A stretch of 64,000 bases of DNA from Acidobacteriota bacterium (GTDB lineage: Bacteria > Acidobacteriota > Vicinamibacteria > Vicinamibacterales > UBA2999): NCBI GenBank assembly GCA_030650395.1, contig JAUSDY010000065.1, positions 1 through 64,000 of the forward strand, in the 5' to 3' direction. Shown here one piece after another: positions 55,482-64,000 of the stretch. The translations under genes were made by a program, and so were the position numbers. Numbering within the stretch: the first letter of the stretch is position 1; the number at the start of each line of letters is the position of its first letter. Below the pieces are notes generated by a model. It was not told the origin of the DNA, made no database searches, and saw only the letters and a list, made by a program, of their open reading frames with translations.

Positions 55482-55856
55482 ATGACTTCCTGCTGCGAGA
55501 CCACACCGGCGCCCAACGTGAAGGATCTCGAGGCCCTGACGAAGGTCTACGCGGCCCTGGCGGATCCGACTCGCCTGCGGATTCTCGCACTGTTGCGGGA
55601 CGGCGAGGTTTGCGTGTGCCACATCCACGCCAGCCTGGATGTGCCGCAGCCCACCGCATCGCGGCACCTCGCTTACCTGCGCAAGGCCGGCCTGGTCGAC
55701 GCACGGCGGGCCGGCATCTGGATGCACTACCGCCTCACCCCCCAGCCCAACCCCGTCGTCGCCGCCGTAGTGTCGGCATCGCTGCACGCGCTGTCGCACA
55801 CCGACGCGAGCGTCAAAGACGAGCGGCGGTTGCAGGTCGCGCGCAAAGCCTCGTGA
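55482..55856 (+). CDS. arsR: Arsenite-responsive repressor ArsR
   Basis: 124 residues. Winged helix (YAALADPTRLRILALLRDGE, PTASRHLAYLRKAGLVDARR) with the As(III) site C-x-C in GEVCVCHIH, as in classical ArsR (ELCVCDL). An N-terminal CC pair (MTSCCETT) could add a ligand. Regulates itself and arsM from the operator at 55427-55450. The arsC gene starts in its stop codon (GTGA). Confidence 0.9.
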   Translation: MTSCCETTPAPNVKDLEALTKVYAALADPTRLRILALLRDGEVCVCHIHASLDVPQPTASRHLAYLRKAGLVDARRAGIWMHYRLTPQPNPVVAAVVSASLHALSHTDASVKDERRLQVARKAS

Positions 55857-56266
55857 CCACGGTGCTGTTCGCCTGCGTTCACAACGCGGGCCGCTCGCAG
55901 ATCGCCGCCGCCCTTTTCAACGCGCACGCCGATCCGCGGAAGGCGACGGCCATCTCGGCGGGCACCGATCCCGCCGCACGCGTTCATCCGGAAGTGATCG
56001 AGGTCATGCGGACCCGAGGCATCGACCTGTCCGGCGCGGTCCCGCAAAAACTGACCGATACCCTCGCCCGCCCGGCGCAATGGTTGATCACGATGGGATG
56101 CGGCGACGAATGCCCGATCGTTCCGGGCGCGCACCGAGAGGATTGGCCGATCCCGGATCCGAAAGGCCAGGATGGCCAGGCGGTCGCGGCGATCGTGGGC
56201 GACATCGAGCAGCGCGTGCGCGGCCTGATCGCCGCCGAGCGCTGGCAACGATTGTCGGCAAGGTGA
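55853..56266 (+). CDS. arsC: Arsenate reductase, low-molecular-weight phosphatase type
   Basis: 137 residues from a GTG at 55853. P-loop C8-x5-R14 (FACVHNAGRSQIAAALF), second-site Cys pair in ITMGCGDECPIVPG, and DWPIPDPKGQD. This is the thioredoxin- or mycothiol-coupled LMW-PTP class that reduces As(V) to As(III). No arsenite efflux pump gene (arsB/acr3) is visible nearby, so methylation by ArsM is the evident exit route in this cluster. Confidence 0.88.
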   Translation: MTTVLFACVHNAGRSQIAAALFNAHADPRKATAISAGTDPAARVHPEVIEVMRTRGIDLSGAVPQKLTDTLARPAQWLITMGCGDECPIVPGAHREDWPIPDPKGQDGQAVAAIVGDIEQRVRGLIAAERWQRLSAR

Positions 56267-56279
56267 TAAAACACCACGT

Positions 56280-57365
56280 ATGAATGATTCGTGTCGGGCT
56301 CCGTGCTCCCTTCGACTCGCCCTGCGGGCTCGCTCAGGGCAGGCCGGGCTCCGGCCTCCCCCCTGGGCTTCTGCTTTCGCACTGGCCGCGCTCCTCTGCG
56401 CGCAGCAACACACGGCATCGGCGCAAACTCGCGTCGTTCGCGGCCCGCTGGTGCACGCGCACAATTGCTATCCGGACGAAGGCCAGTGGGCGGATCGCAT
56501 CGAACGTGCTCTGAAGCTTGGCCTGAGCCAGGTTGCGATCGAACAGGATCTCGCGTGGGTGCCCGCCTCCGGCGGGCGCGCGGCGCGCTCGGTGGTGTCG
56601 CACACCGACAAGCCGACCGGCGCAGAGCCTACGCTCGACGAGCATTTCTTCGCGCGCGTTCGTCCGATCATGGAGAAGGCGCTCGCCGACAATCAGCGCG
56701 AGCGCTGGCCGCTGATGGTGCTGCACCTCGATTTCAAGACCAACGAGATCGAGCATCATAAATATGTCTGGGATCTGCTGAAGCGTCACGAGCGCTGGCT
56801 CACCATGGCTAAGAAGGCCGCGCCAGGCTCGCCGCCATTGCCGCTCGCCGCGGGCCCGTTGCTCGTGCTCACCGAGAACGGGACGGGACAGGAAGCCGAC
56901 TTCTCGGACGCGGTCGCCGTCGGCGATCCGTTACTGCTGTTTGGCACCACGCCCTCTCCCCAACTCACGCGCGAGGAGGATCCCGATCGACGCGCGAAGA
57001 TCCTGGCGGCGGCGCAGCCGTCGGTGCTTGTGCCATGGAAAGCAACAAACTATCGGCGCTGGACCAACTTCGCATGGGGCGCGATCGAAGAAGGCGGGCA
57101 ACAGAAGGCGGATGGCTGGACGGCGGCCGACGCGGCGCGACTGAACGCGATCGTCACACGCGCGCACGACCAGGGACTTTGGGTTCGCTTCTACACGCTC
57201 AACGGCCACCTGCCGGCATCGAGCCAGGGGTGGACCGCCGGCTACAATTTCGGCTCGGCCGCGGCGGTTCGCGCACGGTGGCAGGCGGCGATCGATGCCG
57301 GTGTCGACTTCATCGCGACGGATCAGTACGAAGGGCTCGCAGAACTGGTCGCGCGGAAACGCTAA
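56280..57365 (+). CDS. Exported phosphatidylinositol-phospholipase-C/GDPD-like protein
   Basis: 361 residues from ATG 56280. The N-terminal signal region carries a dispersed-repeat-encoded stretch (LRLALRARSGQAGLR) before the hydrophobic core (ASAFALAALLCAQQH). The mature part begins RGPLVHAHNCYPDEGQWADR, ALKLGLSQVAIEQDLAWVP, and ends with GVDFIATDQYEGLAEL. These are the first and last strands of the TIM-barrel phosphodiesterase superfamily. Probably a periplasmic phosphodiesterase; substrate unknown. Overlaps nothing and begins the chromosomal part of the window. Confidence 0.68.
   Translation: MNDSCRAPCSLRLALRARSGQAGLRPPPWASAFALAALLCAQQHTASAQTRVVRGPLVHAHNCYPDEGQWADRIERALKLGLSQVAIEQDLAWVPASGGRAARSVVSHTDKPTGAEPTLDEHFFARVRPIMEKALADNQRERWPLMVLHLDFKTNEIEHHKYVWDLLKRHERWLTMAKKAAPGSPPLPLAAGPLLVLTENGTGQEADFSDAVAVGDPLLLFGTTPSPQLTREEDPDRRAKILAAAQPSVLVPWKATNYRRWTNFAWGAIEEGGQQKADGWTAADAARLNAIVTRAHDQGLWVRFYTLNGHLPASSQGWTAGYNFGSAAAVRARWQAAIDAGVDFIATDQYEGLAELVARKR
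56308..56347. repeat. Dispersed hairpin repeat, copy 2
   Basis: Reads CCCTTCGACTCG, a central GCCCTGCGGGC hairpin and CGCTCAGGGCAGGCCGG. It matches the element at 3649-3697 in both conserved ends and in reading frame. Confidence 0.65.
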
Positions 57366-57408
57366 CCCGTTAAACCAACGACATCTTTTCGGGGTAAGCT
57401 GCCGCGAC

Positions 57409-58773
57409 ATGCGACGCACTCCACGACGACAGTTTCTCCAACAAGCGGCACTGGCCGGCGGCGCGGCGATCACCGTGCCGCTGCAATCGCTGTTGTCGGC
57501 GGCCGGCGGGGGCGTGTCGTTTGCCGATGGTTATGGCGGGCTCCAACCGATCAAGGACGAATCAACCGGACTGCCGTTGCTGCAGTTGCCGGAAGGTTTC
57601 CGCTATGTCTCGTTCGGATGGGCCGGCGATCCGATGGACGGCGGCCTGCGCACGCCGGGACTGCACGACGGCATGGCCGCGTTTGAAGGACCGGACGGTA
57701 CGGTCAGTCTGATTCGCAATCACGAGATCTCGGTCGGTCGGCCGTTCGATCCTTCGCTGGCCTACGACGAGGGCGCCGGCGGCGGCACCACGACCATCGC
57801 GTTCGATCCGAAGGCCGGACGCGCGATCAGCACCCGTTCGAGCCTCTCCGGCACGCTTCGTAACTGCGCGGGCGGCACCACGCCGTGGAACAGCTGGCTG
57901 ACGTGCGAGGAAACGACGCTGGGACCGGGCGCGGATCAGCCCACGCTCACCAAGTCGCACGGATATATTTTCGAGGTCCCGCTCGAAGGCAAGCCGTCGC
58001 TCGAGCCGCTCACCGAAATGGGCCGCTTCGTCCACGAAGCGGTCGCCGTCGATCCGGAAACCAGCATCGTCTACGAAACCGAGGATCAACGGCGGTCCGG
58101 CCTGTATCGCTTTATCCCGCGCACGCCGCGGCGGCTGTCGAATGGCGGGCGGTTGCAGATGCTGGCCGTCGCGGGAAAACCGCGACTGGACCTGCGAACC
58201 AGTCAACGGATGGGGACGCGCTACTCGGTGAACTGGGTCGACATCGCAGAGCCGACGAAGGCGTCCGCGGATCCGATCGCACGAGATTCCTCCGGCGTGT
58301 TCACCCAGGGCTTCGATCGCGGCGGCGCGATCTTCGGCCGGCTCGAAGGCGCGTGGTACAGCAGCGGACGGATCTTCGTCACCAGCACCGACGGCGGCAA
58401 CGCGCGCATGGGCCAGGTCTGGGAGCTCGACATCAAGGAACAAGAGCTCCGCCTCGTTTTCGAGTCGCCGGGCGTCGATGTCCTCGGCATGCCCGACAAT
58501 CTGGTGGTGAGCCCGCGCGGCGGACTGGTGTTGTGCGAGGACGGCACCCCCAACCCCTGCATGCATGGCCTGACGCGCGACGGCAAAATCGTCCGCTTCG
58601 CGCGCAACAATGCGGTGCTCAACGGCGAGCGCAGCGGGCTCACCGGCGACTTCCGCAGCCGCGAGTTCGCGGGCGCGACCTTCAGCCCTGATGGCCGCTG
58701 GCTGTTCGTCAACATGCAGTCGCCGGGGATCACCTTTGCGATCACCGGACCGTGGGAGCGCGGCATCCTCTAG
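57409..58773 (+). CDS. PhoX-family alkaline phosphatase-like protein (Tat-exported)
   Basis: 454 residues from ATG 57409 with a twin-arginine signal (RRTPRRQFLQQAALAGG). PhoX/DUF839 motifs: GGGTTTIAFDP, CAGGTTPWNSWLTCEET, GRFVHEAVAVDP, VYETEDQRRSGLYRFIPR. PhoX enzymes use Fe/Ca to hydrolyse phosphate esters under phosphate starvation. Alone between the phosphodiesterase and symporter genes. No Pho-box-like repeat is visible directly upstream. Confidence 0.82.
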   Translation: MRRTPRRQFLQQAALAGGAAITVPLQSLLSAAGGGVSFADGYGGLQPIKDESTGLPLLQLPEGFRYVSFGWAGDPMDGGLRTPGLHDGMAAFEGPDGTVSLIRNHEISVGRPFDPSLAYDEGAGGGTTTIAFDPKAGRAISTRSSLSGTLRNCAGGTTPWNSWLTCEETTLGPGADQPTLTKSHGYIFEVPLEGKPSLEPLTEMGRFVHEAVAVDPETSIVYETEDQRRSGLYRFIPRTPRRLSNGGRLQMLAVAGKPRLDLRTSQRMGTRYSVNWVDIAEPTKASADPIARDSSGVFTQGFDRGGAIFGRLEGAWYSSGRIFVTSTDGGNARMGQVWELDIKEQELRLVFESPGVDVLGMPDNLVVSPRGGLVLCEDGTPNPCMHGLTRDGKIVRFARNNAVLNGERSGLTGDFRSREFAGATFSPDGRWLFVNMQSPGITFAITGPWERGIL

Positions 58774-58787
58774 TAGAATCACCGCGA

Positions 58788-60188
58788 ATGTCGCGCGCCC
58801 GCGGTCTGGCCCTCCTCGTCGTCCTCTACCTCGTCATCGTTTATCTCATTCCAACGCCCGCGACGATCACGCCGCAAGGGTGGCGGCAGACCGCCATCTT
58901 CATCTGCGTGATTGCCGGCATGGTGACCGATCCGCTGCCGGCGTCGGCGCTGGTACTGGTCGGACTCACGGCCATGGCGGCCAACGGCACGCCCATGACC
59001 TCGGTGCTGGGCGGATTTGCCGAGCCGTCGGTGTGGCTGGTGATCGTCGCGATGCTGATCGCGAAGATGATGCTCGACTGCGGCCTGGCGCGGCGGATCG
59101 CGCTGCTCTTCGTGCGCGCCGTCGGCAAGACCTCCCTGGGCGTCGCCTACGCGCTGCAGATGACCGACGTCACGCTGGCGTCGGGCGTGCCCTCCATCAC
59201 CGCGCGCAGCGCCGGCATGGTGTTGCCCGTGGCCCGGAGCATCGCGGAGCTGTTCGACTCACGTCCGGGGCCTTCTGCCAACCGGCTTGGCGCCTACCTC
59301 ATCGCCGCGATGTATCAGGGATCCGCGGTGGCGTGCGCGATGTTTCTGACTGGCCAGGCAAGCAACCTGCTCGGCGCCCGCCTCGCCCGCGACCTCGCGA
59401 ACGTCGAGGTGACCTGGGTGAGCTGGTTTGTTGCCGCGATTGTCCCTGGCCTGGTGTCGTGTGCGGTAGTGCCATGGATCGTCTACCGCTGCCTCACCCC
59501 CGAGATCCAGCGCACGCCGGAAGCGCCGCTGTTTGCCGCCGGTGAGCTGAAAAAGATGGGCCCGCTCACCCGCGCGGAGTGGATCACGCTACTCGTGTTT
59601 GCCGGCGTTGGCCTGATGTGGATCACCTCCGCCTGGCACGGCCTCGACGTGACGTTCGTCGCGCTCGTCGGCCTGAGTGTGTTGCTGGCGACGGGAACCA
59701 TGACCTGGCAAACGGCCGCGAGCGAGCGATCCGCCTGGGACGTCTTCGTCTGGTACGGCGGCATGTTGCGGATGGGTCAGCTGCTGAACGACACCGGCTC
59801 GACGCGTGTGCTGGCCGAACACGTGGCGAGCATGTTCGTCGGCATCCCCTGGCAGATCGTGCTGGTGGGGATCTTGATCATCTTCTTCTACTCGCACTAC
59901 TTCTTCGCCAGCATCACCGCCCACATGCTCGCGATGTTTCCGCCGTTTGTCGCCGTGCTGATCGGCATCGGCGTGCCTCCACTGCTGGCGGTGTACAGCC
60001 TGCTCTGCCTCGCCAACCTGACCGCCGGCCTCACTCACTACGGCACGACAACTGGTCCGATTCTGTTCGGCGTCGGCTACGTCTCGAGAGTGGACTGGTG
60101 GCGGGCGGGGTTCTACGTCTCGCTCGCCAACATGCTGATCTGGCTCACCATTGGCTTTGCCTGGTGGAAATGGCTGGGGTTTTGGTAG
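58788..60188 (+). CDS. Divalent anion:sodium symporter (DASS/SLC13 family)
   Basis: 466 residues from ATG 58788, about 12 hydrophobic segments. Motifs: LTGQASNLLGARLARDLANV and LANLTAGLTHYGTTTGPILF. The second is the SNT-like substrate/sodium site of the 2-oxoglutarate/malate-translocator branch. Probably imports C4/C5 dicarboxylates or sulfate. Starts 15 bp after the PhoX stop. Confidence 0.82.
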   Translation: MSRARGLALLVVLYLVIVYLIPTPATITPQGWRQTAIFICVIAGMVTDPLPASALVLVGLTAMAANGTPMTSVLGGFAEPSVWLVIVAMLIAKMMLDCGLARRIALLFVRAVGKTSLGVAYALQMTDVTLASGVPSITARSAGMVLPVARSIAELFDSRPGPSANRLGAYLIAAMYQGSAVACAMFLTGQASNLLGARLARDLANVEVTWVSWFVAAIVPGLVSCAVVPWIVYRCLTPEIQRTPEAPLFAAGELKKMGPLTRAEWITLLVFAGVGLMWITSAWHGLDVTFVALVGLSVLLATGTMTWQTAASERSAWDVFVWYGGMLRMGQLLNDTGSTRVLAEHVASMFVGIPWQIVLVGILIIFFYSHYFFASITAHMLAMFPPFVAVLIGIGVPPLLAVYSLLCLANLTAGLTHYGTTTGPILFGVGYVSRVDWWRAGFYVSLANMLIWLTIGFAWWKWLGFW

Positions 60189-60196
60189 ATCCGGGT

Positions 60197-60309
60197 CGAT
60201 CTCAGATTTCAGATCTCAGATTGCAGATCAATTGAAGATCTCAGATCGAAGATCTGAAATTAATCTGCGATCTGAGATCTGAGATCTGAGATCTGAGATC
60301 TGAGATCGT
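60197..60309. repeat. GATCTCA/GATCTGA array forming a long inverted repeat
   Basis: About 113 bp of near-tandem 7-bp units. The left half is mainly GATCTCA or CAGATTT, the right half GATCTGA (at least five perfect copies at the end), so the halves are complementary and can fold into a long imperfect hairpin. It fills the gap between the convergent symporter and lipid-kinase genes and may terminate both. Confidence 0.7.
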
Positions 60310-60316
60310 CATCGCT

Positions 60317-61219
60317 TCATCCCTTGACCCGCACGAGCAGATTTTTCGGGCGAGTGCGGAGTGACAAGTGTTCAACCCTGTCCCGCGGTTCACCGTCTAC
60401 ATGGAATCGAATCGGCTGGTCAGACGTCATCTCCAGGCGCGAGGCCGTGCGCATCAAGATGCCATCGTCTTCGCGCAGCGTGCCGCGGAAGAACGACGGC
60501 AAGCGTGACACGATCCGCAGCGACGACTGAGGTTTGACGATGACGATATCCATGATGCCGTCGTCAAGGCTCGCGAGCGGCGCGATCTGGGCGCCCTTGC
60601 CGTACTGTCGCGAGTTGGCGATCGCAATGAAGATGGCGCGCGTGCGGAGCGGCGGCCCGCCGTCTTCCGACATCGCGATCGAGTACTCGCACGGTTGATA
60701 TGCGGGCATCTCGCTGAAGGTCGCCAGCACGTAACCAAGCAGGCCACGCCGCGCATCCGGCGAGGCCATCCGGTCGGCGATGCACGCATCGAGGCCGATA
60801 CCAGCCACATTGAAGAACAGCGATCCGTTCAGTTCTCCAGCATCGATGGCGCGGGTCGCTCCGGTCGCCGCGATCTCCAGCGCCGCGGCGGGCACAAGGG
60901 GCAGCCCGAGATCGCGCGCCAGGCCGTTTCCCGATCCGGCGCCGATCACGGCAAGAGGCACGCGCGATCCCGCCAACGCCGCGCCGGCGCCGTTCACCGT
61001 GCCGTCGCCTCCCCACGCGATGACGAGATCGTGGCCCGCGTCCCGGGCTTCGGCAGCAAAACGATTCGAATCCGCCGGGCCTGCCGTCACACGAATGTCG
61101 GCCTCGTAGCCATGACGAGCGAGCACAGACCGGGCCAGATCCGAGCAGCCACCGAGCGTGGCGGCGCGGCCGGATCCGGCAATCGGATTGATGATGATGG
61201 TGGCGCGCAGCGGCGTCAC
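60317..61219 (-). CDS. Diacylglycerol-kinase-family lipid kinase
   Basis: 300 residues from a GTG at 61219, directly after the SixA stop. N-terminal IIINPIAGSGRAA and the nucleotide motif IAWGGDGTVNGAGAAL, then VIGAGSGNGLARDLGLP. This is the DAGK_cat/YegS-like family that phosphorylates diacylglycerol or related lipids on the inner membrane face. Downstream gene of the CHAD-sixA-kinase unit. Confidence 0.88.
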   Translation of the reverse strand: MTPLRATIIINPIAGSGRAATLGGCSDLARSVLARHGYEADIRVTAGPADSNRFAAEARDAGHDLVIAWGGDGTVNGAGAALAGSRVPLAVIGAGSGNGLARDLGLPLVPAAALEIAATGATRAIDAGELNGSLFFNVAGIGLDACIADRMASPDARRGLLGYVLATFSEMPAYQPCEYSIAMSEDGGPPLRTRAIFIAIANSRQYGKGAQIAPLASLDDGIMDIVIVKPQSSLRIVSRLPSFFRGTLREDDGILMRTASRLEMTSDQPIRFHVDGEPRDRVEHLSLRTRPKNLLVRVKG

Positions 61220-61729
61220 CTACCCCGCGAGCGCGCGCAGGGCCCGAGGCGGCAGGAACCAGCGCAGGGTGCCGGGACCTCCAGGGGTGGCGCTGTCGAC
61301 GTCAATCAGGCAGATCGCGCCCTTCTTGAATTCGACGCCGCCGCGCGCGCCGAGCAGCCGGGCGGCAAACTCGCCGAGATCCGGCTCGTGACCAACCAGT
61401 GCGATCCGCCGATGGCGTTTGGCATTTGCCTTGATGGCGTCAACGATGGCGGCGTGGCGCCCGCCCGGCGCGAGCGCCTCGACCTCCGCGATCGACGGCT
61501 TGGGTTTGAGCGACGCGGCGAGCAACGTCGCGGTGTTGCGCGCGCGCTCCAGCGGGCTGGTGAGGACGAGGTCAATCTCGACGGCGAGCTCGCTCAACCC
61601 CTTCACGGATTCGCGAAAGCGCTTCACCCCTTCGGGCGTCAGCGGGCGTAACCGATCGTCGGGATACTTCGGGCCGCGCTCCGCGGCGACGGCATGGCGA
61701 ACGAGGTAGATCTCGAGGATGGCGGCCAT
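61220..61729 (-). CDS. sixA: Phosphohistidine phosphatase SixA-like
   Basis: 169 residues from ATG 61729. Histidine-phosphatase catalytic RHG-like start (IYLVRHAVAAERGPKYPDD), LVLTSPLERARNTATLLAAS and IALVGHEPDLGEFAARLLG. SixA removes phosphate from His in phosphorelay/PTS proteins. Lies 4 bp after the CHAD gene and abuts the lipid kinase gene. Confidence 0.88.
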   Translation of the reverse strand: MAAILEIYLVRHAVAAERGPKYPDDRLRPLTPEGVKRFRESVKGLSELAVEIDLVLTSPLERARNTATLLAASLKPKPSIAEVEALAPGGRHAAIVDAIKANAKRHRRIALVGHEPDLGEFAARLLGARGGVEFKKGAICLIDVDSATPGGPGTLRWFLPPRALRALAG

Positions 61730-61733
61730 GATG

Positions 61734-62621
61734 TCAGGCGACCGCCGTGGGACGGTCGGCCGTCGCGGCAATGATGCCGTCGCACAGCTTCAACATCGCG
61801 GGCCGCGCCTGCATGTAGGCGGCGTGGCCCTCGCGGCATTCGTCCTCGAGCACGCGCACGAGGGCGTCGAGCTCCGACATGCCACGGCGATCGCTGGCCG
61901 GCAGCTTTTCCTGCACGCCGCGGGTGCGATCGATCAGGATCTCGAGGTCGTGCATCCGTCCCAGCAGGTCTTGCTGGGTCTTGAGGCGCGTCAGCCCGGC
62001 GGTGGTCCTGGAGTGCGCCAGCTCACGTTGAATCTCGAGGGCGTAGCGGAGTTTCTTGGCGGCGATGCGGACGCGGTGCAGGCGATCGGCGAGATAGATC
62101 GAGCCGGCGTGCTCGATCGCCGCCTTCAATCGGCGCGCCCGCTTGGCGGCTTGCTGCGCCGCTTCGACGAGCTCGTCGGCAGGAGGCTCCGGCGGCGAAT
62201 CCGGCGCCGCGACCTTGACCAGCCGCTTGCACAACTTGTTGAGCCGTGACGGCGTGATCTCGGCGAGCATCTCGCGCCGCCGCTCCAGGCGCTCGGCGTC
62301 GACCCTCTCACGCACGCGCGCGATCGCCCGCGGCGCGGTCGCACCCTTGCCTTCGAGCTCGGCAAGTAACAACAGTGTGACGTCCAGTTCGCGGACCGGG
62401 CCGAGCGCTCGGGTTAATCGCCGGACACGTTTGTCGCAGCGATCGAGCGCACGTTCGTCGGCGCTGGCGCCCAGCACCGGCAGCGCTTCACGCAGCCGGC
62501 GCGATGCGACACGAGCCACGTGGACGGAGGTGTGGTCGCCGGCCTGCGCCGCCGGCATGGCTTTGAGCAACGAAACGAGCCGTTGACGGAGAAGGGCGAC
62601 GGAGAGGGCTGAACGCTCCAT
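61734..62621 (-). CDS. CHAD-domain (polyphosphate-binding) protein
   Basis: 295 residues, all-helical, with the conserved His/Arg/Lys surface of CHAD domains (HVARVASRRLREALPVLGAS, KRVRRLTRALGPVRELDVTL, LHRVRIAAKKLRYALEIQRE). CHAD proteins bind polyphosphate granules. Divergent from the Ppx/GppA gene (41-bp gap), and in the same unit as SixA, a frequent gene neighbourhood. Confidence 0.9.
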   Translation of the reverse strand: MERSALSVALLRQRLVSLLKAMPAAQAGDHTSVHVARVASRRLREALPVLGASADERALDRCDKRVRRLTRALGPVRELDVTLLLLAELEGKGATAPRAIARVRERVDAERLERRREMLAEITPSRLNKLCKRLVKVAAPDSPPEPPADELVEAAQQAAKRARRLKAAIEHAGSIYLADRLHRVRIAAKKLRYALEIQRELAHSRTTAGLTRLKTQQDLLGRMHDLEILIDRTRGVQEKLPASDRRGMSELDALVRVLEDECREGHAAYMQARPAMLKLCDGIIAATADRPTAVA

Positions 62622-62662
62622 GCTAGGATGAGTTTTTGATTATACCTGCCTAGCTCGCGTTC

Positions 62663-64000
62663 ATGCGACTCGCCGCCATCGACATCGGCACTAATTCCGT
62701 CCACATGATCGTGGTGCAGGTCCGGCCTGATTTTTCCTTCGAAGTCATCGATCGCGAAAAGGAAATGGTCCGGCTGGGTGCCGGCGGCCTCGACGGCAAA
62801 CAACTGACGCGAGAAGCGATGACCGCCGCGCTGCAGGCGCTGTCGAAATTCGAGCGCCTCGCCAAGTCGCACCAGGTCGATGAAATCCTCGCGGTCGCAA
62901 CGAGCGCCACGAGAGAAGCAGAAAACGGCGGTGCGTTTCTCAAGGCGATCGAACGCAAGACCGGCGTGCGGCCCCGCATCATCACCGGCACGGAAGAAGC
63001 CCGCCTCATCCACCTCGCCGCCGTCTACGGCGTCGACACGCCCAAGGCCGCGGTGGTGATCGACATCGGCGGCGGCAGCGTCGAGATCACGCTCGGCAGC
63101 GGGCGCGAGGTCAAGTTCGCGCGCAGCTTCAAGATCGGCGTGATCCGCCTGACCGAACACTTCGTCGAGTCCGATCCGATTTCCGACCGCGAAGAAAAGA
63201 AGATGACTCGGTTTATCGGCGAACAGGTCGATCGCTACATCGATCACATCGTCGCCGCTGGATACGATCGCGTGATTGGCACGTCGGGCACGATCGTGTC
63301 GCTGGGAACCGTGGCCACTGCGATCGATCGCGACGCCGCGCCGGAGGAAGTTCGCAACCTGCGCGTACCAGCCAAGAGCCTGCGCCGCGTCCGCAAGATG
63401 GCGGTGGAGATGAATCTCGAGGAGCGCCTGCACATGCCCGGCCAGGATCCGCGCCGGGCGGACCTGATGGTGGCGGGCGCGGTGCTGCTCGATGCACTGC
63501 TCAAGAAGCTCGACGCCGACGAGATCACGCTGTGCGACCTGGCGCTGCGCGAGGGCGTGGTGCTCGACTACATCCATCGCCACCGCCGCGATATCGCACG
63601 CGTCGATCGCTACCCGGACGTCCGAAAGCGATCGGTCATCGAGCTGGCGGAACGATGCAGCTGGGAAGGCGACCACTCACGCCAGGTGGCCACGCTGGCG
63701 CTCGCGCTGTTCGATCAGACCAGGCGCGTCCACGGGCTGGGCGACAAAGAGCGCGAGTGGCTCGAACTGGCGTCCTACCTGCACGATATCGGCAATCACA
63801 TCAGCTACAAGGGCCACCACCGCCATTCGTACTACTTGATCAAGAACGGCAACCTTCGGGGCTTCGAGCCTGAAGAGATCGAAATCATCGCGCTACTCGC
63901 CCGCTACCATCGCCGGGCGACGCCGAAGACCGATCACGACCTGATCACCGACCTCGATCGCGATTCGCGCAAGACCGTTGAGGTGCTGTCGGCGTTTTTG
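62663..64000 (+). CDS. ppx: Exopolyphosphatase / pppGpp phosphohydrolase, Ppx/GppA (cut by window edge)
   Basis: 446 codons from ATG 62663, open at the right edge. ASKHA-fold ATP/phosphate motifs (AAIDIGTNSVHMIVVQV, VIDIGGGSVEITLGSG, GTSGTIVSLGTVA) are followed by an HD-type domain from about residue 325 (LASYLHDIGNHISYKGHHRH). It degrades polyphosphate or pppGpp. Divergent from the CHAD gene, consistent with polyphosphate metabolism. Confidence 0.9.
   Translation, partial: MRLAAIDIGTNSVHMIVVQVRPDFSFEVIDREKEMVRLGAGGLDGKQLTREAMTAALQALSKFERLAKSHQVDEILAVATSATREAENGGAFLKAIERKTGVRPRIITGTEEARLIHLAAVYGVDTPKAAVVIDIGGGSVEITLGSGREVKFARSFKIGVIRLTEHFVESDPISDREEKKMTRFIGEQVDRYIDHIVAAGYDRVIGTSGTIVSLGTVATAIDRDAAPEEVRNLRVPAKSLRRVRKMAVEMNLEERLHMPGQDPRRADLMVAGAVLLDALLKKLDADEITLCDLALREGVVLDYIHRHRRDIARVDRYPDVRKRSVIELAERCSWEGDHSRQVATLALALFDQTRRVHGLGDKEREWLELASYLHDIGNHISYKGHHRHSYYLIKNGNLRGFEPEEIEIIALLARYHRRATPKTDHDLITDLDRDSRKTVEVLSAFL

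Noticed and set aside
60197-60309. CRISPR array
   Set aside because: Seven-bp units without unique spacers, no cas genes.

Overview
This is a high-GC window with dense, mostly well-formed Gram-negative genes: outer-membrane porins, TolC-type channels, RND pumps, Tat-exported copper oxidases and lipoproteins. Gene content and style (DUF1111 di-haem cytochromes, carboxypeptidase-regulatory/cupredoxin lipoproteins, PhoX and DUF4399 proteins, GTG/TTG starts) suggest an acidobacterial genome, perhaps Vicinamibacteria-like. That placement is an inference; there is no rRNA gene here to confirm it. No rRNA, tRNA, CRISPR array, integrase or transposase was recognised.

Layout. (1) 1-3.75 kb: a leftward porin / CuA-type cupredoxin / di-haem cytochrome operon with a clear promoter, then two exported-protein genes. 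(2) 3.8-7.3 kb: a PhoB/PhoR-like two-component pair, an orphan TupA-like binding lipoprotein and a small exported protein. (3) 7.4-12.3 kb: a sulfur-type operon (ArsR-rhodanese fusion, MFS carrier, DsrE-like protein, SQR-like flavoprotein), then a nucleoside phosphorylase and a lipoprotein. (4) 12.4-56.3 kb: a large metal and metalloid resistance island. It holds a CzcCBA-type pump, a rearranged mercury locus around merR, a CusCBA-type pump, a long leftward copper operon (two P1B ATPases, an archaeal-type GAPDH, a YHS protein, CopA and CopB), an ECF sigma/anti-sigma pair, a rightward copper operon (YcnI fusion, two-domain multicopper oxidase, TolC-like protein, Met/His-repeat YHS protein, cytochrome c), a phosphate-uptake unit and an arsM/arsR/arsC cluster. 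(5) 56.3-64 kb: ordinary chromosome with a phospholipase-like protein, PhoX, an anion symporter, a lipid kinase, SixA, CHAD and Ppx/GppA proteins.

The main discovery candidate is at the mercury locus. Two reading frames near merR are each interrupted by one in-frame UGA. In the MerP-like frame the UGA stands at the first Cys of the CxxC metal site. In the thioredoxin-like lipoprotein protein-like sequence continues for 24 residues after it. In both, a hairpin begins exactly 11 nt after the UGA, has a 6-nt 5' arm, and presents a loop with G as its second base. That is the layout of a bacterial SECIS element, so both are candidate selenoproteins linked to mercury or soft-metal handling.

A second candidate is a family of three or four small exported Cys/His-rich proteins scattered through the island (C-x3-C ... 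CH motif, C-terminal LRI), each next to copper or metal-efflux genes. The island also shows many truncated or rearranged genes (merA, lgt, a multicopper oxidase, an outer-membrane protein, a partial copy of a neighbouring gene) and several dispersed or short-tandem repeats. This fits repeated deletion and recombination in an accessory region; if the source is a metagenome, some junctions could be assembly artefacts.
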